Positions 44,217-57,512 of a stretch of 64,000 nucleotides of DNA are shown one piece after another; position 1 is the first letter of the stretch, and each line of letters begins with the position of its first letter. The notes under the pieces are model-generated. The model made no database searches and was not told the DNA's origin. It was given only the letters and a program-made list of their open reading frames with translations. The translations under genes and the position numbers were made by a program. Source of the DNA: Hofstenia miamia (lineage: Eukaryota > Xenacoelomorpha > Acoela); NCBI GenBank assembly GCA_004352715.1, contig SCFE01000108.1, forward strand, positions 1,537,326 through 1,601,325. Direction: 5' to 3'.

Positions 44217-45409
44217 TACCATCCCTGGCCATAAAGATAGCATTTTTTGTTTGTTGAAATAAATTGATAAAACATTTGTAAAAATGATTTATTCTAAAAA
44301 TATTCAGTAATATTTGCTAATAGTAGAATGTTTAATAGAAACCCATTATGTTTAACATTTCTGTGTAAGTTATTATTTGGTCATTCCACCTTACGCCGCA
44401 AAAACCGCTGCAATTCCTTCAGGCATTGAATGGGTGATTTCGGTAACCAGACTTTCTTGATTTTTTCTACAACGTCTGCGAATGAGGTTGCTCTGTGTGC
44501 ACAATATTTTTTTTCATCATGGCCCAGCAATTCTTGATGGGATTGAGATCTGGAGAACTAACTGTCAAGCCATGGATCAATGCAGCTGATGCCTTGAACA
44601 TTCAACCATGTCTTTACAATCTGTGCTGGAAGTGGGTACAATAGTGGAGCTACATGAAGGGCGAGTACCTTCTGCTTCAAGATTGTGAGGTAGACATTTG
44701 CATTTATTATAGTACCCTGTGGCAGAAACCAAAGACCCCACCTTCCTCGTAATTAATAGCACCCCAGATCAACACTGAGGTGGCATGCTTGACCCTAGGA
44801 ATAGTGTAGCGCTGGTTGTACCTTTCTCCAACAGGTCGCTGAACATGGCTGCTGAATGCATAAAACTGCTTGATGACTGATTCATCGGTAAGCATTTTAC
44901 GACTCCATTGATCCAGGTTCTTCTGCTAACTGACACCTCAGGAGGTAGGTTGTCTTGATTTCAGCAGAACTGCAAGTGAAAGAGGCTACTACCATTCTAT
45001 TTATTAATATGTCCGTTTGTAGTTGTGCACCGTGAAGCTCCAGGAGACTTCCTGTATGAAAATGAGCCTGTTTCAGCATACCTTTTGAGCACTCTTGATA
45101 TGGCAGATTGACTGAGATTCAATTTATTAGCTATCAAACTTTGTTTTATTCCTCATTCGACAAAGCAATGATTTGTGCTACACGCTCACTAAAAATATTG
45201 CGTACTTTTTCCATGCTTAACATAAATCAAAAATTAACTGCAGAAACACATAAAACACCTTATATGCAATAACTTTCACCTTCAAAAATGATTCTCATTG
45301 GCTTATAACCAGGTCATCCAGGTATCACGTGCTTATCAAGCGTTGTATACAAAACAAATGAAATAACAAGCACAATTTTGAATATGCCATCTTTATGTCC
45401 AGCATGGTA
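44217..45409 (-). mobile_element. Tc1/mariner-type transposon
   Basis: TACCAT...CTGG.CATAAAGAT.GCAT inverted ends (about 28 bp) lie at 44217 and 45409, flanked by TA target duplications (44215-44216 and 45410-45411). Length is 1193 bp, normal for the superfamily. It abuts the hAT-like element with only two bases between. Confidence 0.85.
44388..45214 (-). pseudogene. Tc1/mariner transposase relic
   Basis: Begins MEKVRNIFSERVAQIIALS at 45214. The helix-turn-helix (LNLSQSAISRVLKRYAETG) is in another frame. The second part reads MLTDESVIKQF, VQRPVGERYNQRY, VKHATSVLIWGAI (44895-44710), which fits the DES...RP.G.RY...KH..SV..WG region. The DN segment with the second aspartate is not recognisable; the end (THSMPEGIAAV) is. 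Stops and at least three frameshifts. Inactive. Confidence 0.8.
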
Positions 45410-45420
45410 TATATATATAT

Positions 45421-46600
45421 AATGGCGTAGCCAGAGGGGATCCTAGGATCCTCCAATCACAGTAGATTTTTTCCATTAACGTTTATAATAGATTGGTAAA
45501 AATCATTAAGTGGAAGTATCATTGTCATTGTAGCAAAATGACAGAACTTCTGAAATCATGCATAAATGAAGAAGCTGATTCTCATGTATCCAAAAAACAA
45601 CTCGTATCTCTTTGCACAAGACAGTTTTTGAATGCCACAGTCATTTTCATTTTGTGTTTCTGAATTCTCCTGAAATATGCGGTGCAGGCCCATGCCTTAC
45701 TTACTATTTTAAGTAAGCCATGGCAAGCATATTATTGCATGACTGAATGGCAAAAAACAAATTGAAGAAACACTGTTTCTTCACTAATTAATTCAAGTGA
45801 ATAGTCTGAATTTGTTGTAGAAATCATAGTTCTGGACTTTTATGTGGGATTATGTTACCTACCAAAAGAAAAATTCAAAGTGGAGGTTTAGAACTAGTAG
45901 AACCTATGAGAGGTGTTCAAAATATGATTGACAGTTTAATAAAAATGAGAAGTTTCACAAATTGTTTGATGAAATGATATAAATTTCTAAAACTTTGGAT
46001 ACTGTTTTAGAAAAACTGAGAATTCCAAAAAGATCAATATATCATACCACAAACGGAGGAAGTGAATTAACTTTGGAAGACTACTAGAGAATAAAAATGT
46101 ATTATCATACAATATATACTGTTGTCAATGATATAGAACTACGATTTGGGCCTCATCAGAGAAAAGCAGGAAATTTTTACTGATTTGTTCCTGCTTCCTT
46201 TGTAGAAAGAAATGATTATGTATGGGAAGAGGTAAACGAAGTTTTTGAAATGTACATACATTTGCTACCACATCATGGAAGCAAAGTTATGGCATAAACA
46301 GTGGATGAAGGTGGGAATCTAGGATCACCTAACCTCTGCCTTACAAGCATTAGATCATTGTGCAACTCCATTTCCCAACACTTCAACAATTTTTGAGGCT
46401 ATTAGCAACATTTCTCATCACAACTGTTGAAGCACAAAGAATGTTTTTTAATTTAGAGTAAACATTTACATCAATTTACAGTACAATGGGAGAGGAGTGA
46501 TTTGAATCCTTGCTAGTGCTAAAAATACTTCACATTAACATTTATGCTACGTTTTAAATGCTTCTGCTAGACGTTTATCTTTTGTAATTAAATTTGCTCT
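45421..46600 (+). mobile_element. hAT transposon relic (THAP0/PRKRIR-like)
   Basis: The left tip AATGGCGTAGCCAGAGGGG at 45421 has the look of an hAT end, starting right after the mariner's TA run. The plus strand carries transposase relics to 46560. No right tip was found before the (TA)n at 46733. Confidence 0.5.
45850..46560 (+). pseudogene. hAT transposase relic with dimerisation domain
   Basis: The plus strand reads LEKLRIPKRSIYH, LTLEDYXRIKMYYHTIYTVVNDIELRF (X a stop) and the dimerisation segment LLATFLITTVEAQRMFFNLE followed by STMGEE and LLVLKILHIN. These match the C-terminal half of hAT transposases related to the THAP0/PRKRIR group (usual form TTxTAERSFSxL...STMGxxRLxxLxLL). Several stops; the catalytic N-terminal part is not recognisable. 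Confidence 0.65.
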
Positions 46601-46729
46601 TGGATTATAAAAATGTTATCAAATCTTAATATGTTTTCCATAATTATATTAAGAATTTTTTTATGAACGAATGCATTTAAATTGATATGTAATACTGTGT
46701 TCAGTATCCAGCCAATATAATTTTCCAGT

Positions 46730-46732
<3 letters not shown>

Positions 46733-46777
<45 letters not shown>
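46733..46777. repeat. (TA)n microsatellite
   Basis: About 45 bp of uninterrupted TA. Confidence 0.95.
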
Positions 46778-46781
<4 letters not shown>

Positions 46782-47720
46782 AAGTGTTGGAACCGGAAAA
46801 CGAATGTTCGATGTCATATACGCATGTATATTAGAATTGCTTTAACTGTACCAGTTTATTGATGCGATTATTAACTCAATATCATATCAATTGTTTTGCT
46901 GTATTTGCCCTGCTTTACATGATTCAAACTAATTTTGGTTACTTTAATGCATTTTGTGATGTTTTAAAAACGTTATTTATGTTTTTGAACATTTTTCATA
47001 GTGTTGAGAATATCATTTTATAAAATTTCATTTCCATACATTTTCATTCCATTTCCATTTCCATAATCTAATGATAATTGGCCGTTGTTTACAGATGAAA
47101 ATGTCTTTCCAGTTTCATGCAAATCTTAATTCAAAATAACAATTTCAAGATGGCATCTTAGGAATTTTATATTAATTAATAGAGCACTATTTTTTCATAG
47201 AGAGTTAAGATAGGGTTCGGGTCCGTTGGTTTGAATTGGTTCGCATCGCGTCGAGTTGGATCTTGTCACCAATAACCTGTATTTCAATCTCGTTTCTGCT
47301 AAGATTTGTAAAAAAAACCCAGGAGTCACATCAATTGCCTCAAGACCACGAAAGTAACAAATGATCTGCAACACAAATGAAATTTATAAAATTTTTATTC
47401 AAAACTAACGTTTAATAAGCCTAATGAATCTATTCTGAAACGCATAATTGTTCAAATGGCTAATGAGAAAGAGGCAAACATTACGAGGCTCATTGGAACA
47501 TCGCGCTATTATTTAATCTGCGATAAGCCCCTTTGTAAAAAATGAAGCATTTGAGCTTAATCATGTTTCTTGGAAAAATTGCTCAACTGAAATCGAGCTA
47601 GTTGATCTCCTGCAAGAATATCCAAAAATGTGAGCTACTGAGAAATTATTTTTGTTCAGAAAATCTGTTGCAAAACCTTGTTCGAGAATTAATTATTTCA
47701 AATATCAAAAACTATTTTTG
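46778..47720. other. Noncoding stretch
   Basis: No gene. GTTCGGGTCCGTTGG...GTTCGCATCGCGTC at 47215-47252 is CpG-rich for this region. Confidence 0.4.
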
Positions 47721-47952
47721 CCACTACAAACAGTGTAAATCGTTTATAGGCGAGAAAAATAATCGATTAATCGTTTATTTCGAGGATCCCTTCAGATTTA
47801 GAATACAAAATTAAACATCATATCGATAGATAGATGTTTAATGACCATTAAAAATACAACGCAGGCATCTCCAGAACAAAAATTATGTAAATATATATGT
47901 AATTTACAAAGGTAAGATCTAACGGTGGATAATGTGCTGTACTAATTAGAAA

Positions 47953-48283
47953 TTATGCATCAAGAGCTTTTAGCACATTGTGAATAGCTGTTTTAGTGAG
48001 ACTGGAGGGAAAATCATCGAAAAAAGATCCGCGGTTAGAGGTGGAATTACGCAACTGTTGGGTAACTAGTTGGGAAAAATGGCGTGGAATGCATTTTGGA
48101 CAAACAAGTTGTCGTAGGTGCACAATCTTTTGTGCCTCTCCAACCTCGTCCATCGACCTGTTTCAACTCGTAATCGATGCGACGAAAGACGCATTCTTGC
48201 AGTGCTGATCTTAGCATACTCTTAAACCAAATTGTCGTTGTAGAAATTGGGCTATTTCGCAGAAGTTTCCTTGAAGTTATCAA
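47953..48283 (-). pseudogene. LINE-type C-terminal fragment
   Basis: In shifting minus-strand frames it reads ARMRLSSHRLRVETGRWTRL, then ERHKRLCTYDNL and FHAIFP. This follows the pattern R.RLG.H.L.IE.GRW....R..RLC..C.....D..H.LF.C found after the RT of many invertebrate LINE-type proteins. The cysteines are partly lost. It sits between the hAT ends. Confidence 0.5.
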
Positions 48284-48544
48284 ACACTGGAACTTCTCTT
48301 AAGACTACATTGTCAAGAAACACGGATGCTGGAGACCGGATGGTTCGACATAACTAGTGAAAATAAGAGTGGAGTATGGGCGTTGAAGCTGGTCCATCCA
48401 CCACTTGCGTTGTCTTGTGGCAATACGTGTGTGGCATGAGGGGGAACCGGCTTCCACAAGGCAGAGAAGATTCGGATATCATTAGCTTTACTATGTTCAT
48501 ATTTTCTCTTTCCGCCTTCATGTGACATGCACCCGATAAGTTTG

Positions 48545-48663
48545 TCTGCATTGTTAGGATCCAAATACGCACGCTACTTGGTCACGATGTTGCCAGCGGT
48601 TGAAAATACTCTTATACTGAACACACTTCCGGCTGGGATTGCCAGCATCCAGGGGTATGGGTC
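48545..48663 (-). pseudogene. hAT dimerisation-domain fragment
   Basis: The minus strand reads WMLAIPAGSVFSIRVFSTAG, then NIVTKXRAYLDPNNADKLI with a stop at X. This is the hAT C-terminal motif LAIPATSASSERVFSTAGNIV with two changes in the SSER part. Confidence 0.7.
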
Positions 48664-48839
48664 AAAACAATTACATCTGAAATGCCATTGGCTGCCGACA
48701 AATTATGCATTTACACGCGCACGATAAACACCTAACACAATAACGATTAATCGATTGTGAAAAGCCTAATCGATTAAAATTTCACCGATCGATTAATCGC
48801 GACAGCGCTAATCGCTTAATTCATTGCAACACCCTGAAT

Positions 48840-50639
48840 GCTTACCTATTTAATCCGTTTTACAGTATTGTGTTCATGAACTTACATAATTATAATTTGA
48901 GAAAATATAAAACAAATATAAATGCCACTGACTTTCTTTAGAGGCATGATTAGGACCTAACTCCTAACATACTTCGAAGACTAGCATAAACATAAGAGTT
49001 CTTTAAAACCTTCATACTTCCCATTTTTGTACAAACCATGAGACAAAAATTAATGTCCGAACTCCGATTTCTTCCTATTATAACTTAAATTTAAAAACTA
49101 GATATTTTGCTAAAATATTTATCTTCAATATTCATTATTTAAAAATTTGAAATCAAGAGATTGATACGGAGTGAGATAAATTAATCTCAATTATAAATAT
49201 CAATTTTTCGCGTCATATCTTATTGGAAAAATTCCTACAATCTGATATTATATTTCAAAAACACAGTAGAAATCCTAGTTTAGGGTTTAGATTACCACAT
49301 ACGTAAAGGCGTCATTCCTAAACTACAGATAAAATTACATTTAAAGTTATTGTATCTAAACTCAAGTAAGTATTTTGGTGCCAAGAGCACTTGAGGTAAA
49401 GTAAAATTACATAGTAAGTGTTTATATCTTGAATGTGCAATATAATAAAACAAAATGAAATCAAGTGTTTTTCATGCAATTTAAGAGAATAATACTGAAA
49501 AATAAATACACTTTTTGCAGCAAGTTATTTTTGAAATTCGAAAGTGAACGTATTTACATGCAAACTTTAGTCCAAAAATAATTAAATACAGCAATGTTTT
49601 AAAGGCCATGTTTGTATTCTCATTGTACATATGTGTACACTATTCAGATATTTTTATACCTAGAACCAAAGAACAAAATCATTTTATGGACTAGCAATAA
49701 AGGTGATCGGAAAAAACATAAAATTTAATGAAAATTTAATTATTCTTGAATTGTCTTAAAATGTAAGGGCATGACAACAATGGAAATTGGAGGGATCCCT
49801 ACAGAGCAAATTAAAACTTGATCTCACTCAGCACTGGCATAGACTACTAAATAAAATGATTTAGTAGACTATAGCACTGGGTTGACAACAATTGATTGGA
49901 CATTTTAATTTTATCTTTTTCAACAGATATGTTTGAATAAGTAACTTACATCATTATAAAATACCAGGCTTCTAAAGAATAGAAAACATTTGCAAATTGA
50001 TAATCACATTGTGCCCAAACACTCACAACTATTTACTATCATCAACTTACATTAATATTACAACAAAAAAGATATATTTTCAATATGACCTGCAATTATT
50101 TCTTAATTGATAGAAACTTCCTCTCAGATAATACAATACCGTCTCTTCCGCTTATAGCAGTTTCTTCAAAAATCAATGACATTTCCTTGCGCTTTAGTTT
50201 TAGCTAAAAAAAAGGTCAATCAATGCACAGCTTAATAACCAATTATGTTGTTCACAATTTTCCAATATTTTGCCTATATGATCATTAATTATACCATTCA
50301 TATTCAAACAAAGAAAATCAAATCATTACGCAAATTATAAAGGCCATTCGCAGACATGGACAAATACTATTGGATCTAGCAGGAAATAATTATTCATGTC
50401 AGAATTCTATGGAATGCAAAAATTTTTATAGCAATGTAAATCAAATTTGGTTTATGCATGACTGAGTGATTGTTTAACTACATGTACCCCAATTTCAAGA
50501 AATTTGTTTTTGAAAAAAAGTATCCTTGTAAGTATTCCAATTCGAATCATGTAGGAATACATTTTCAATATTAAACCCGACAGTCTATGTTTCTCAAACT
50601 TTAATTTTAAACCTATTTCCACTAGAAATTTTTTAAAAT
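48840..50639. other. Noncoding AT-rich stretch
   Basis: Nothing recognised on either strand. Confidence 0.5.
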
Positions 50640-51010
50640 CTGTGATTGTTTCCCCAAACATTTCTTAAGCGCTTATAACTAACAAACCAATGAAGATATT
50701 TAAAATCTGAAAACACCAAAAGATTGTGTACTCTTTTTTTTCGACGTTAATTCGCGACTTGGCGCTGTCCCGTCCTACGGCGCGACAAACTGTGATTTTG
50801 CGCACGGCAGATCTGGAAGGGGCTCACACAGTTTATCTTCAGCAAACAAAATAATACTTCATGGTAGTTGTTCTTCCCATAGGCATTAGACCGCCTGAAC
50901 ACTAAGTATGGAAAGATTTGTAATCTTTTTACAAAAATCGAATTTTTGATTGAAAATTTTTTATTTGCATGTACTTCAGGCAAAAGAACAAGTTTCTGCA
51001 AAAATCATCA
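50640..51010 (+). repeat. Interspersed repeat R, copy 1
   Basis: It shares CCCCAAACATTTCTTAAGCGCTTATAAC-like text and a pyrimidine run followed by a GC-rich core with the copy at 61440-61620, and GAACACTAAGTATGGA with copies at 57257 and 61763. It aligns in the same orientation. It is shorter and more diverged than the other two. Confidence 0.5.
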
Positions 51011-53049
51011 TTACATGAGCAGATCCAACCCCCATAGGTATGTCTATGCAAAAGGCTTAACAGGCTTGGACAAAATTGTTCAAAAATGCGGTAAAATGGA
51101 TTTGTTACATAAAAATAACGCAAGTAGAAATAGGGTTAATAACTTCTACTAACAATAGCAATATTCTTGAAATCAGAATCAGAACACACATGAGCACATA
51201 AACACATAAAACAAAGACATCACAATTAAGGTTCCGAAAAAATTGAGGATGGACTACGGAGCTCAATCGACTTTGTTTTTTGAACTATATAAAGACTTTT
51301 GAACTTTTACAAAGACAACATCTAGGCCAGTCCAAGGATGGGAGTTAGATAGAAATCTTTTCAATCGCTACTTCAAAACAAATTGAACTGTTTATTCAAT
51401 TCATCAAATTCAAAGAGCCATAAATAAGTCAGATCTTATTATAAATAATTGTCATTTAAAAGTCAAAGGAAAGAAATTCACCACAAACAGATGCAATAAC
51501 ATTAATTGCAACTTGACACGAACTACTAATAATAAAATATTTTCTGAAATATGGTGATTCTCTTGATTTGTATTGAATGAGATCACTCGTTAATTTTTTA
51601 AAATGACTTCAGTCAATTGCTATACATTCAAACTAGAATTTGACGTATCTGAACACGTTTCATTGAGAATTAAAAACGGTCATCTGTGGACGTGGTATAA
51701 TTCTGCAGTAAATAACATTCTTAAGCGTACTAGTATTTTTGAAAACATAAAATAACGGTAAAAGTACTCGAGTAATTAGCTAATCAGAACAGAATCGCAA
51801 CGGAAAACGTAGATTGCTATAAATAATGATAATTATTTACTCAAGTACTTACAAGAAGAAGATCCAAAACGTCTCATTTCCTGCCATTTCAATCATTTGA
51901 TTCGTTGTGGGGTGGAAAATACAACTTCCCTTGCAACATTCGCGGTATTTCTAAAAAATGCAGAACAATGAATATATAGATAAGATATAGAAGATATAAG
52001 AGATTTTGGATTTGTAAAAATATTTATCCAGTTTCCTATAATTACTCATTTACAATAAAACAATTACATATATAAAACTAAATTTATTTTTTAACATACA
52101 ATGCAATTCATATCGTTAGATTCAACAGACATTGGGAATGTTTTCTTTGGAAATAACCAAGTATTATTTACCTGTGGCGGCTATGAATCTTAAGTATACA
52201 TGACAGTATAAAATGTAAATGATTATACGAATAACTCATCTTTATAATTATATTCAAAATGTATTTGAACAACAAATAATCTTAAACTTTATAATATATT
52301 AGCAGAAAATTTTATAATCGAAAACTGATTTTGATTGCTAGTAATATATGATTAATTAGTCACGTCACTTAAAAATATGTCCTGTATTATAATCTCATAA
52401 AATTTCTTCTAGATTATTGAAAATATTTGAAATAAACAATTTCAAAATATATGCATCCAAACAAACTGCAATTTTGCAGGATAAAATAATTTGTCTAAGA
52501 AGATTCAAAACCCATAAAGATATTGAATTTGTTCTTTTACACAATTATAGTTTACAAAGCATAATGAACAAAGCAATGGGAAGGCCAATGAGCTATGGTC
52601 TATTAAACCTAAAAGTAATGAGTGGTCTTAAAAATGCAGAACGCAATAGCTCCTTTGCAATTTCTGTATTTCCACGCAATTATAATTATTTCTATTCTTG
52701 ACTCAACCTATTACTACCCCAATTAAAATCAAATTCCAATCTCCAAAATAATGAAAATACTTTACATTCAAATTCTTTGCGCTATATTTATTTCAAGAAA
52801 ATATTGGTCCTTCTTTAAATTTAGCGCAGGTTGATTCTATGTAATATGTCTAAACGTTTAGATACGATGTATTGTTTTTCATTTACATAAAGATATTGTG
52901 ATAAGTAACGCATTATATTGAAAGTCCAGGCCAGTTCCGGTTGTAATTTGCGAATTTCTAATCTACATATATTTCGGTGTGATGTGATTCACTGATTATT
53001 GGGGAACCAAAATGTTTTAATGCTTTGCGAGGTATTGCAAAAATTTAAT

Positions 53050-53085
<36 letters not shown>

Positions 53086-54597
53086 ATTTTGCTTAAAAAT
53101 AGAGAAAAGCTTAGTTTGATACATTCAAGAATTTCGTGTAGCATCCTTCCCCAGTGATTGCACAAATGAAATATATAAATAAGAAGTGTCCTTAGTGCGG
53201 GAAATTATTTAAAACTAACATTTCAACTTGAAACACATAGCAATCAATCTTTGTTAAAATTGAACTCAAAACGAATATTTATTTTTTAATGTTTCTCAGT
53301 TAATTTTATGATCGTTCCAATTGCAATCTACATGTATTTCCAAAGATACCATACATAAATAATTGATTATTAAGATTGTTAAATTTTATTGAAAAACACC
53401 TCTTAATTTCTATCATCGTATACGTAATCCCCATTCTCTTCTTTTTATATGAATCAGTGTGCATGACTTGCAGGTATGTTCAATGAACTATCAACACCAA
53501 TACACTCAATTCGATCAGAGAAGTAGATATAATTGTCAGTAACATTAAAGGCAAGGGCTCTTGCATTGTATATGGAATAAACTGAATGTTGCCAAAATCA
53601 AATATTCCAAAGTACATGTATATATTGAAAAATGCTTGAACAAAATTTTCATTAGAATGATAAATAATCTTTGATTTTGTGAGTGTTGCTAAGTTTATAT
53701 TCGAAAGAACAAAACCTCCAAACTGAAATAAAAACAACTATCAACTTCAGTGATATAATATACAATTCGAAATTAGAGTTAGGTACAAAGAAGAAATTAA
53801 GGATGAAAACTTATTGATATATCAAGTCAAACATTTAAATGGTGACTTTTCTTAGTTAATTGTGTACATTTCAGAGATGGAAACGGATAACTGGCTTGCA
53901 GCTGCTTGGAATTGTTAAGAAAGGCCGATAAAATTAACGGCGGTTTACCTGGCTATAATTAAAAAATATTTCCTGTTTTACTTGATAAGCAGGGAATATT
54001 GCTAAGTTTGGGAAAAAGTTCTGTGAAAATCTAAAGGTTCAGAATTTTTTTTGTTTCAGTAGGCTCCTGCATTACAATTAGAATACTTAAATTTATCTCT
54101 TTGACTATACATTGAGTTATTCTGTTTTTGATAATGTAATTTTGTTTCACTATTTTATGAAACTAACTAGTAACAATATTACAGAATTTGCTTACAATAA
54201 AGACAATAAAGAAAAGTTAGACACAAGTTACTAGAGGAGTAGTTATGTAAGGCTTTGGCGGAAAAATGTTGAATATATTTATTTTTTTACTTACTTCATT
54301 ATTATAAAATGTTAAGTGAGGTTAAGTGCCACAGCAATTTAAACCATAATGACTGATAATGCTACTCTTAGTTTTATATATTTTAACTATCACACAAAAA
54401 TACTAACTACACAAACTGAAACGTTCACAATTTAAATTCCTTGAAAATGAAAAACTGATTAAAGTTATGCAAAAAATGATATATAGAAAATATCAAAAAT
54501 TGTTTGGCTAAAAATTTAGGTATAATAGTTTGAAAATTTCGTTATGCCATATCAGATCTTTCAATCATAATTTGAAATTTTTTAGATTAAAACAGAT

Positions 54598-54630
<33 letters not shown>

Positions 54631-57150
54631 TTATATATATACATACCTATATATAATATACTTGCATAGATTAAATATACAATGCAAATAAAATTTACCG
54701 ACCGAAAACAGGCCGGCCGGTATTAGCTATTTCCGGACAACCGTAATACATTTAAAAATTTTGTAGAGTTTTATATATACATTTTATTCAGATAATTTCT
54801 GTTTTTAATTTTATATATGATATTAGATCCAAGAGGGTAAAAAATGTATGGCAGATTTAGTACTGACAGAAATTCTACTAAGCAGGTATGAGTTGTCGAA
54901 CGTTACAAAACTGGGTTTAATCAGTCGATAAAGCTGATCGAATGTATCGGTAGGTTTGCTAACCGTGAAGATATTCCTAGAGCATACTTTTATAAAGATT
55001 TTTTAGGCTTGCTACGAATATTATAACTTACATTCGGTCTGAAATCTTTAGATTTTTCAATCATTTGGACATGTATCATTATTTTCGTATAAACCTGGAT
55101 AAGTAAATATTGGTTGGGATGGGTTGTTGAAGGATTACTGGTTACAGGAAAAAATTACCCGTTTGCAAAATTAATAGTAAATTAAACCGTATATCATTAA
55201 CAAATAAATTCCGCTGAAGTTTTCGCATTGGAAAAAAAATCTTTTAATGTATGATTGCAAACTTTGGAGACATTTTGCTATAAGCCAATAATTGTTGAGC
55301 AAGTTGGGGAATTTTGTACATTATATTTACACCTACCCATCTTTTACTCATAAACATGTGCATGCATTAAACATTTGCCGCTTACACAGCATCACGAAGT
55401 TAAAATTATTTTGAATCTATCTCCGCTTATCTAAATTTGCCTTTGAAAAAATTTTGGTTTTTTCAGAATCATAGTAATTTTCAATATGCATAGTAAAGAG
55501 TGACAACCCGAAATCATTTTATATTTAATCAAATAATTATATGTATTTGCCTTCATAGACTAATTTACAAATTTGAGATGAGCTTGTTAATAAATAATTT
55601 TGTTTTTCTTAAAAAATCTAAAATTTACTTCCTTAGATTTTACATTTTTTTCAAATTTTGCATAAATAACTTACTAAAAAAACTGTATTTGCTTTTGTTA
55701 GCAAAATTACTATACTGTATGCGTCCAAATTAGTTTAGATAAGAAAGAGATTTTGATCTTTTAAAGGGTCAACTGAGATCGATTAGAGAATTCTGAGTCA
55801 AAATTATCGGAAAACAGTAAATAACCGCTACCGTAGAAAATCTTATCAAAGTTTTTTTGAAAATTTACTACAATTAGAATAAATTACTATCGAAAAAATA
55901 AATAATAAATTTAGCAATGATTTTTTCAATTAATATTTGCCAGTAGCTTTTCAAAGGATAATACTGCTAATCGACATTTTGATGGCATTCAGACGAAACC
56001 CAATTACACAATTGTGAAAAGAAATTGAAAGAAATAGTAAATCATTCTTTAGTAGATAGTGAAAACTGGCATTTAAAATTAACCAATAACCCCTGTCATA
56101 AACCAATTGCTGTAAGACCTAAACCCAATTATTTGAAATTGCTGTCATAAATTTGTATAAAGATTTAAAGACACTTCAAAACCCTGTCTATTCATAAAAT
56201 TTACTCAAATGTGTTAAAGGCGCCTACGCATTTTTACGAAATGCATTAATGGTATGTCGTAGCAGACATTTACTTAAGGTCAGACATGGTAGTATAATCA
56301 GAGGTGACGATTACGATATGATACCATACTATTATGTGCCATATTATGGATATCATAATGGTATGGTAGACAAAATTTTTATGGTTATTATGAATGGCAA
56401 ACTTGAAAATATGGTCATAATGGAAATCCATCAATTTATTGTTACATATACAGAAATTATATTGAGATTCAAGAAAATTGTAAAGTTTAATGTCATTTGT
56501 CTTATATCTATAATAATTTGATGGGTCAAAACTGATTGAAGATTGCAAGCAAATACTAACGATTAAATTATTTTCCATTTTTAATGTTTTTTGGAAAACA
56601 AACAAAATAATAATTTGTTTATTATAAAATTAGTGTTTGAATTTTTCAAAATCGTTCTGCAACCTAGTAAATTCATTGTGATAGCAGTACACATTTATAC
56701 TACATAAAAATTTTTGCCTTGAATTGCAGCTTGTAATTTGTTATTTATTCTACTAAATATTAGAAATAACGTCATTAAATTGCTATTACTACATGTATCC
56801 TACGTACATTTCACCATCGTTTACCATATTTTACATAATAGCCATTATGACCATAATGTATGGACGAAATTTAAAATATAGTCATTATGGATGGCTAACA
56901 CATTTCGCTTTGCTATATTTGGCTATGCCATAAACGGCACTAAAGTTTGCAAATGCCAATGAATTTCAAAAAAATTGCTAGGAATATTCCCTTGGACTCG
57001 TCAATCATAAAAATGTGCATTTTGAAGAATAAAATATTTGGTTGCCATGGCAAAAGTAGAAATTCGTAAAATGGGTTATATTTTAAATCTGTTTTCTTAG
57101 AATGCTACTTATGCTAGTAGTTTTATAGATACAAATGTAAAGAAAATACA
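51011..57150. other. Long noncoding AT-rich stretch
   Basis: No gene recognised. (TA)n runs lie at 53052-53082 and 54599-54643. A GC-rich island with GGCCGGCCGG lies near 54712. At 56249-56900, ATGGTCATAATGG occurs at 56431 and inverted near 56846, which may mark a small inverted-repeat element. Overlapping opposite-strand frames at 56249-56605 reflect that repeat, not genes. Frames at 52417-52701 and 53737-53480 show no motif. Confidence 0.4.
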
Positions 57151-57154
57151 TGCA

Positions 57155-57512
57155 AAATTGCAAATACTTAAATGGGTTTGGAATATCTTTGCACATATCA
57201 AGAAACAGTCAAAGTTTTTTTTTGCCTCCATGGGCTCAAAGCCTATTAAATACATGAACACTAAGTATGGAGAAAATTTAAATCTTTTTAAAAAATTGGA
57301 AATTTTCAAAGAGAATTTGTTAATCTTTCCAACAACCACTGCCACAGCAATAAACTTTAATAAAAATTTTCAACATGGCATTAAAGTATGTTCCCCAATA
57401 GACCTACCCCTGCCCCAAGATTTTCAAATTTGGAAATAGGATTGGAGAAAATTCTTTATAAATGTGGAAAGACGGTTTGTTCTTCAAAACGGACGCTAGG
57501 CTGTTTAAGGTT
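57155..57512 (+). repeat. Interspersed repeat R, copy 2
   Basis: About 355 bp aligns with 61660-62025 over its full length. Shared words include GCCTCCATGGGCTCAAA, ACTAAGTATGGAGA, CACAGCAATAA, TTAAAGTATGTTCCCC and GGCTGTTTAAGGTTAAA. Both copies end at the same AAGGTTAAA, which suggests a defined element end. Open frames across it (57158-57439 plus, 57345-57109 minus) match nothing I know. Confidence 0.75.

Larger units (their letters stand above)
47730..48838 (-). mobile_element. Internally deleted hAT-type element
   Basis: The right end (48740-48838) repeats AATCGATTAATCG-type words and ends GCAACACCCTG, typical of an hAT tip read inward as CAGGGTGTTGC. A left counterpart with CAGTGTAAATCG and AATCGATTAATCG lies at about 47730-47775. 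An hAT C-terminal fragment lies between. No target duplication was confirmed. Confidence 0.45.

Noticed and set aside
52417-52701. 94-codon plus-strand open frame
   Set aside because: No motif, signal or repeat relation; the length is unremarkable in this amount of sequence.
56249-56605. Overlapping 90- and 111-codon frames on opposite strands
   Set aside because: They reflect low-complexity ATGG/CCAT inverted repeats, not protein sequence.
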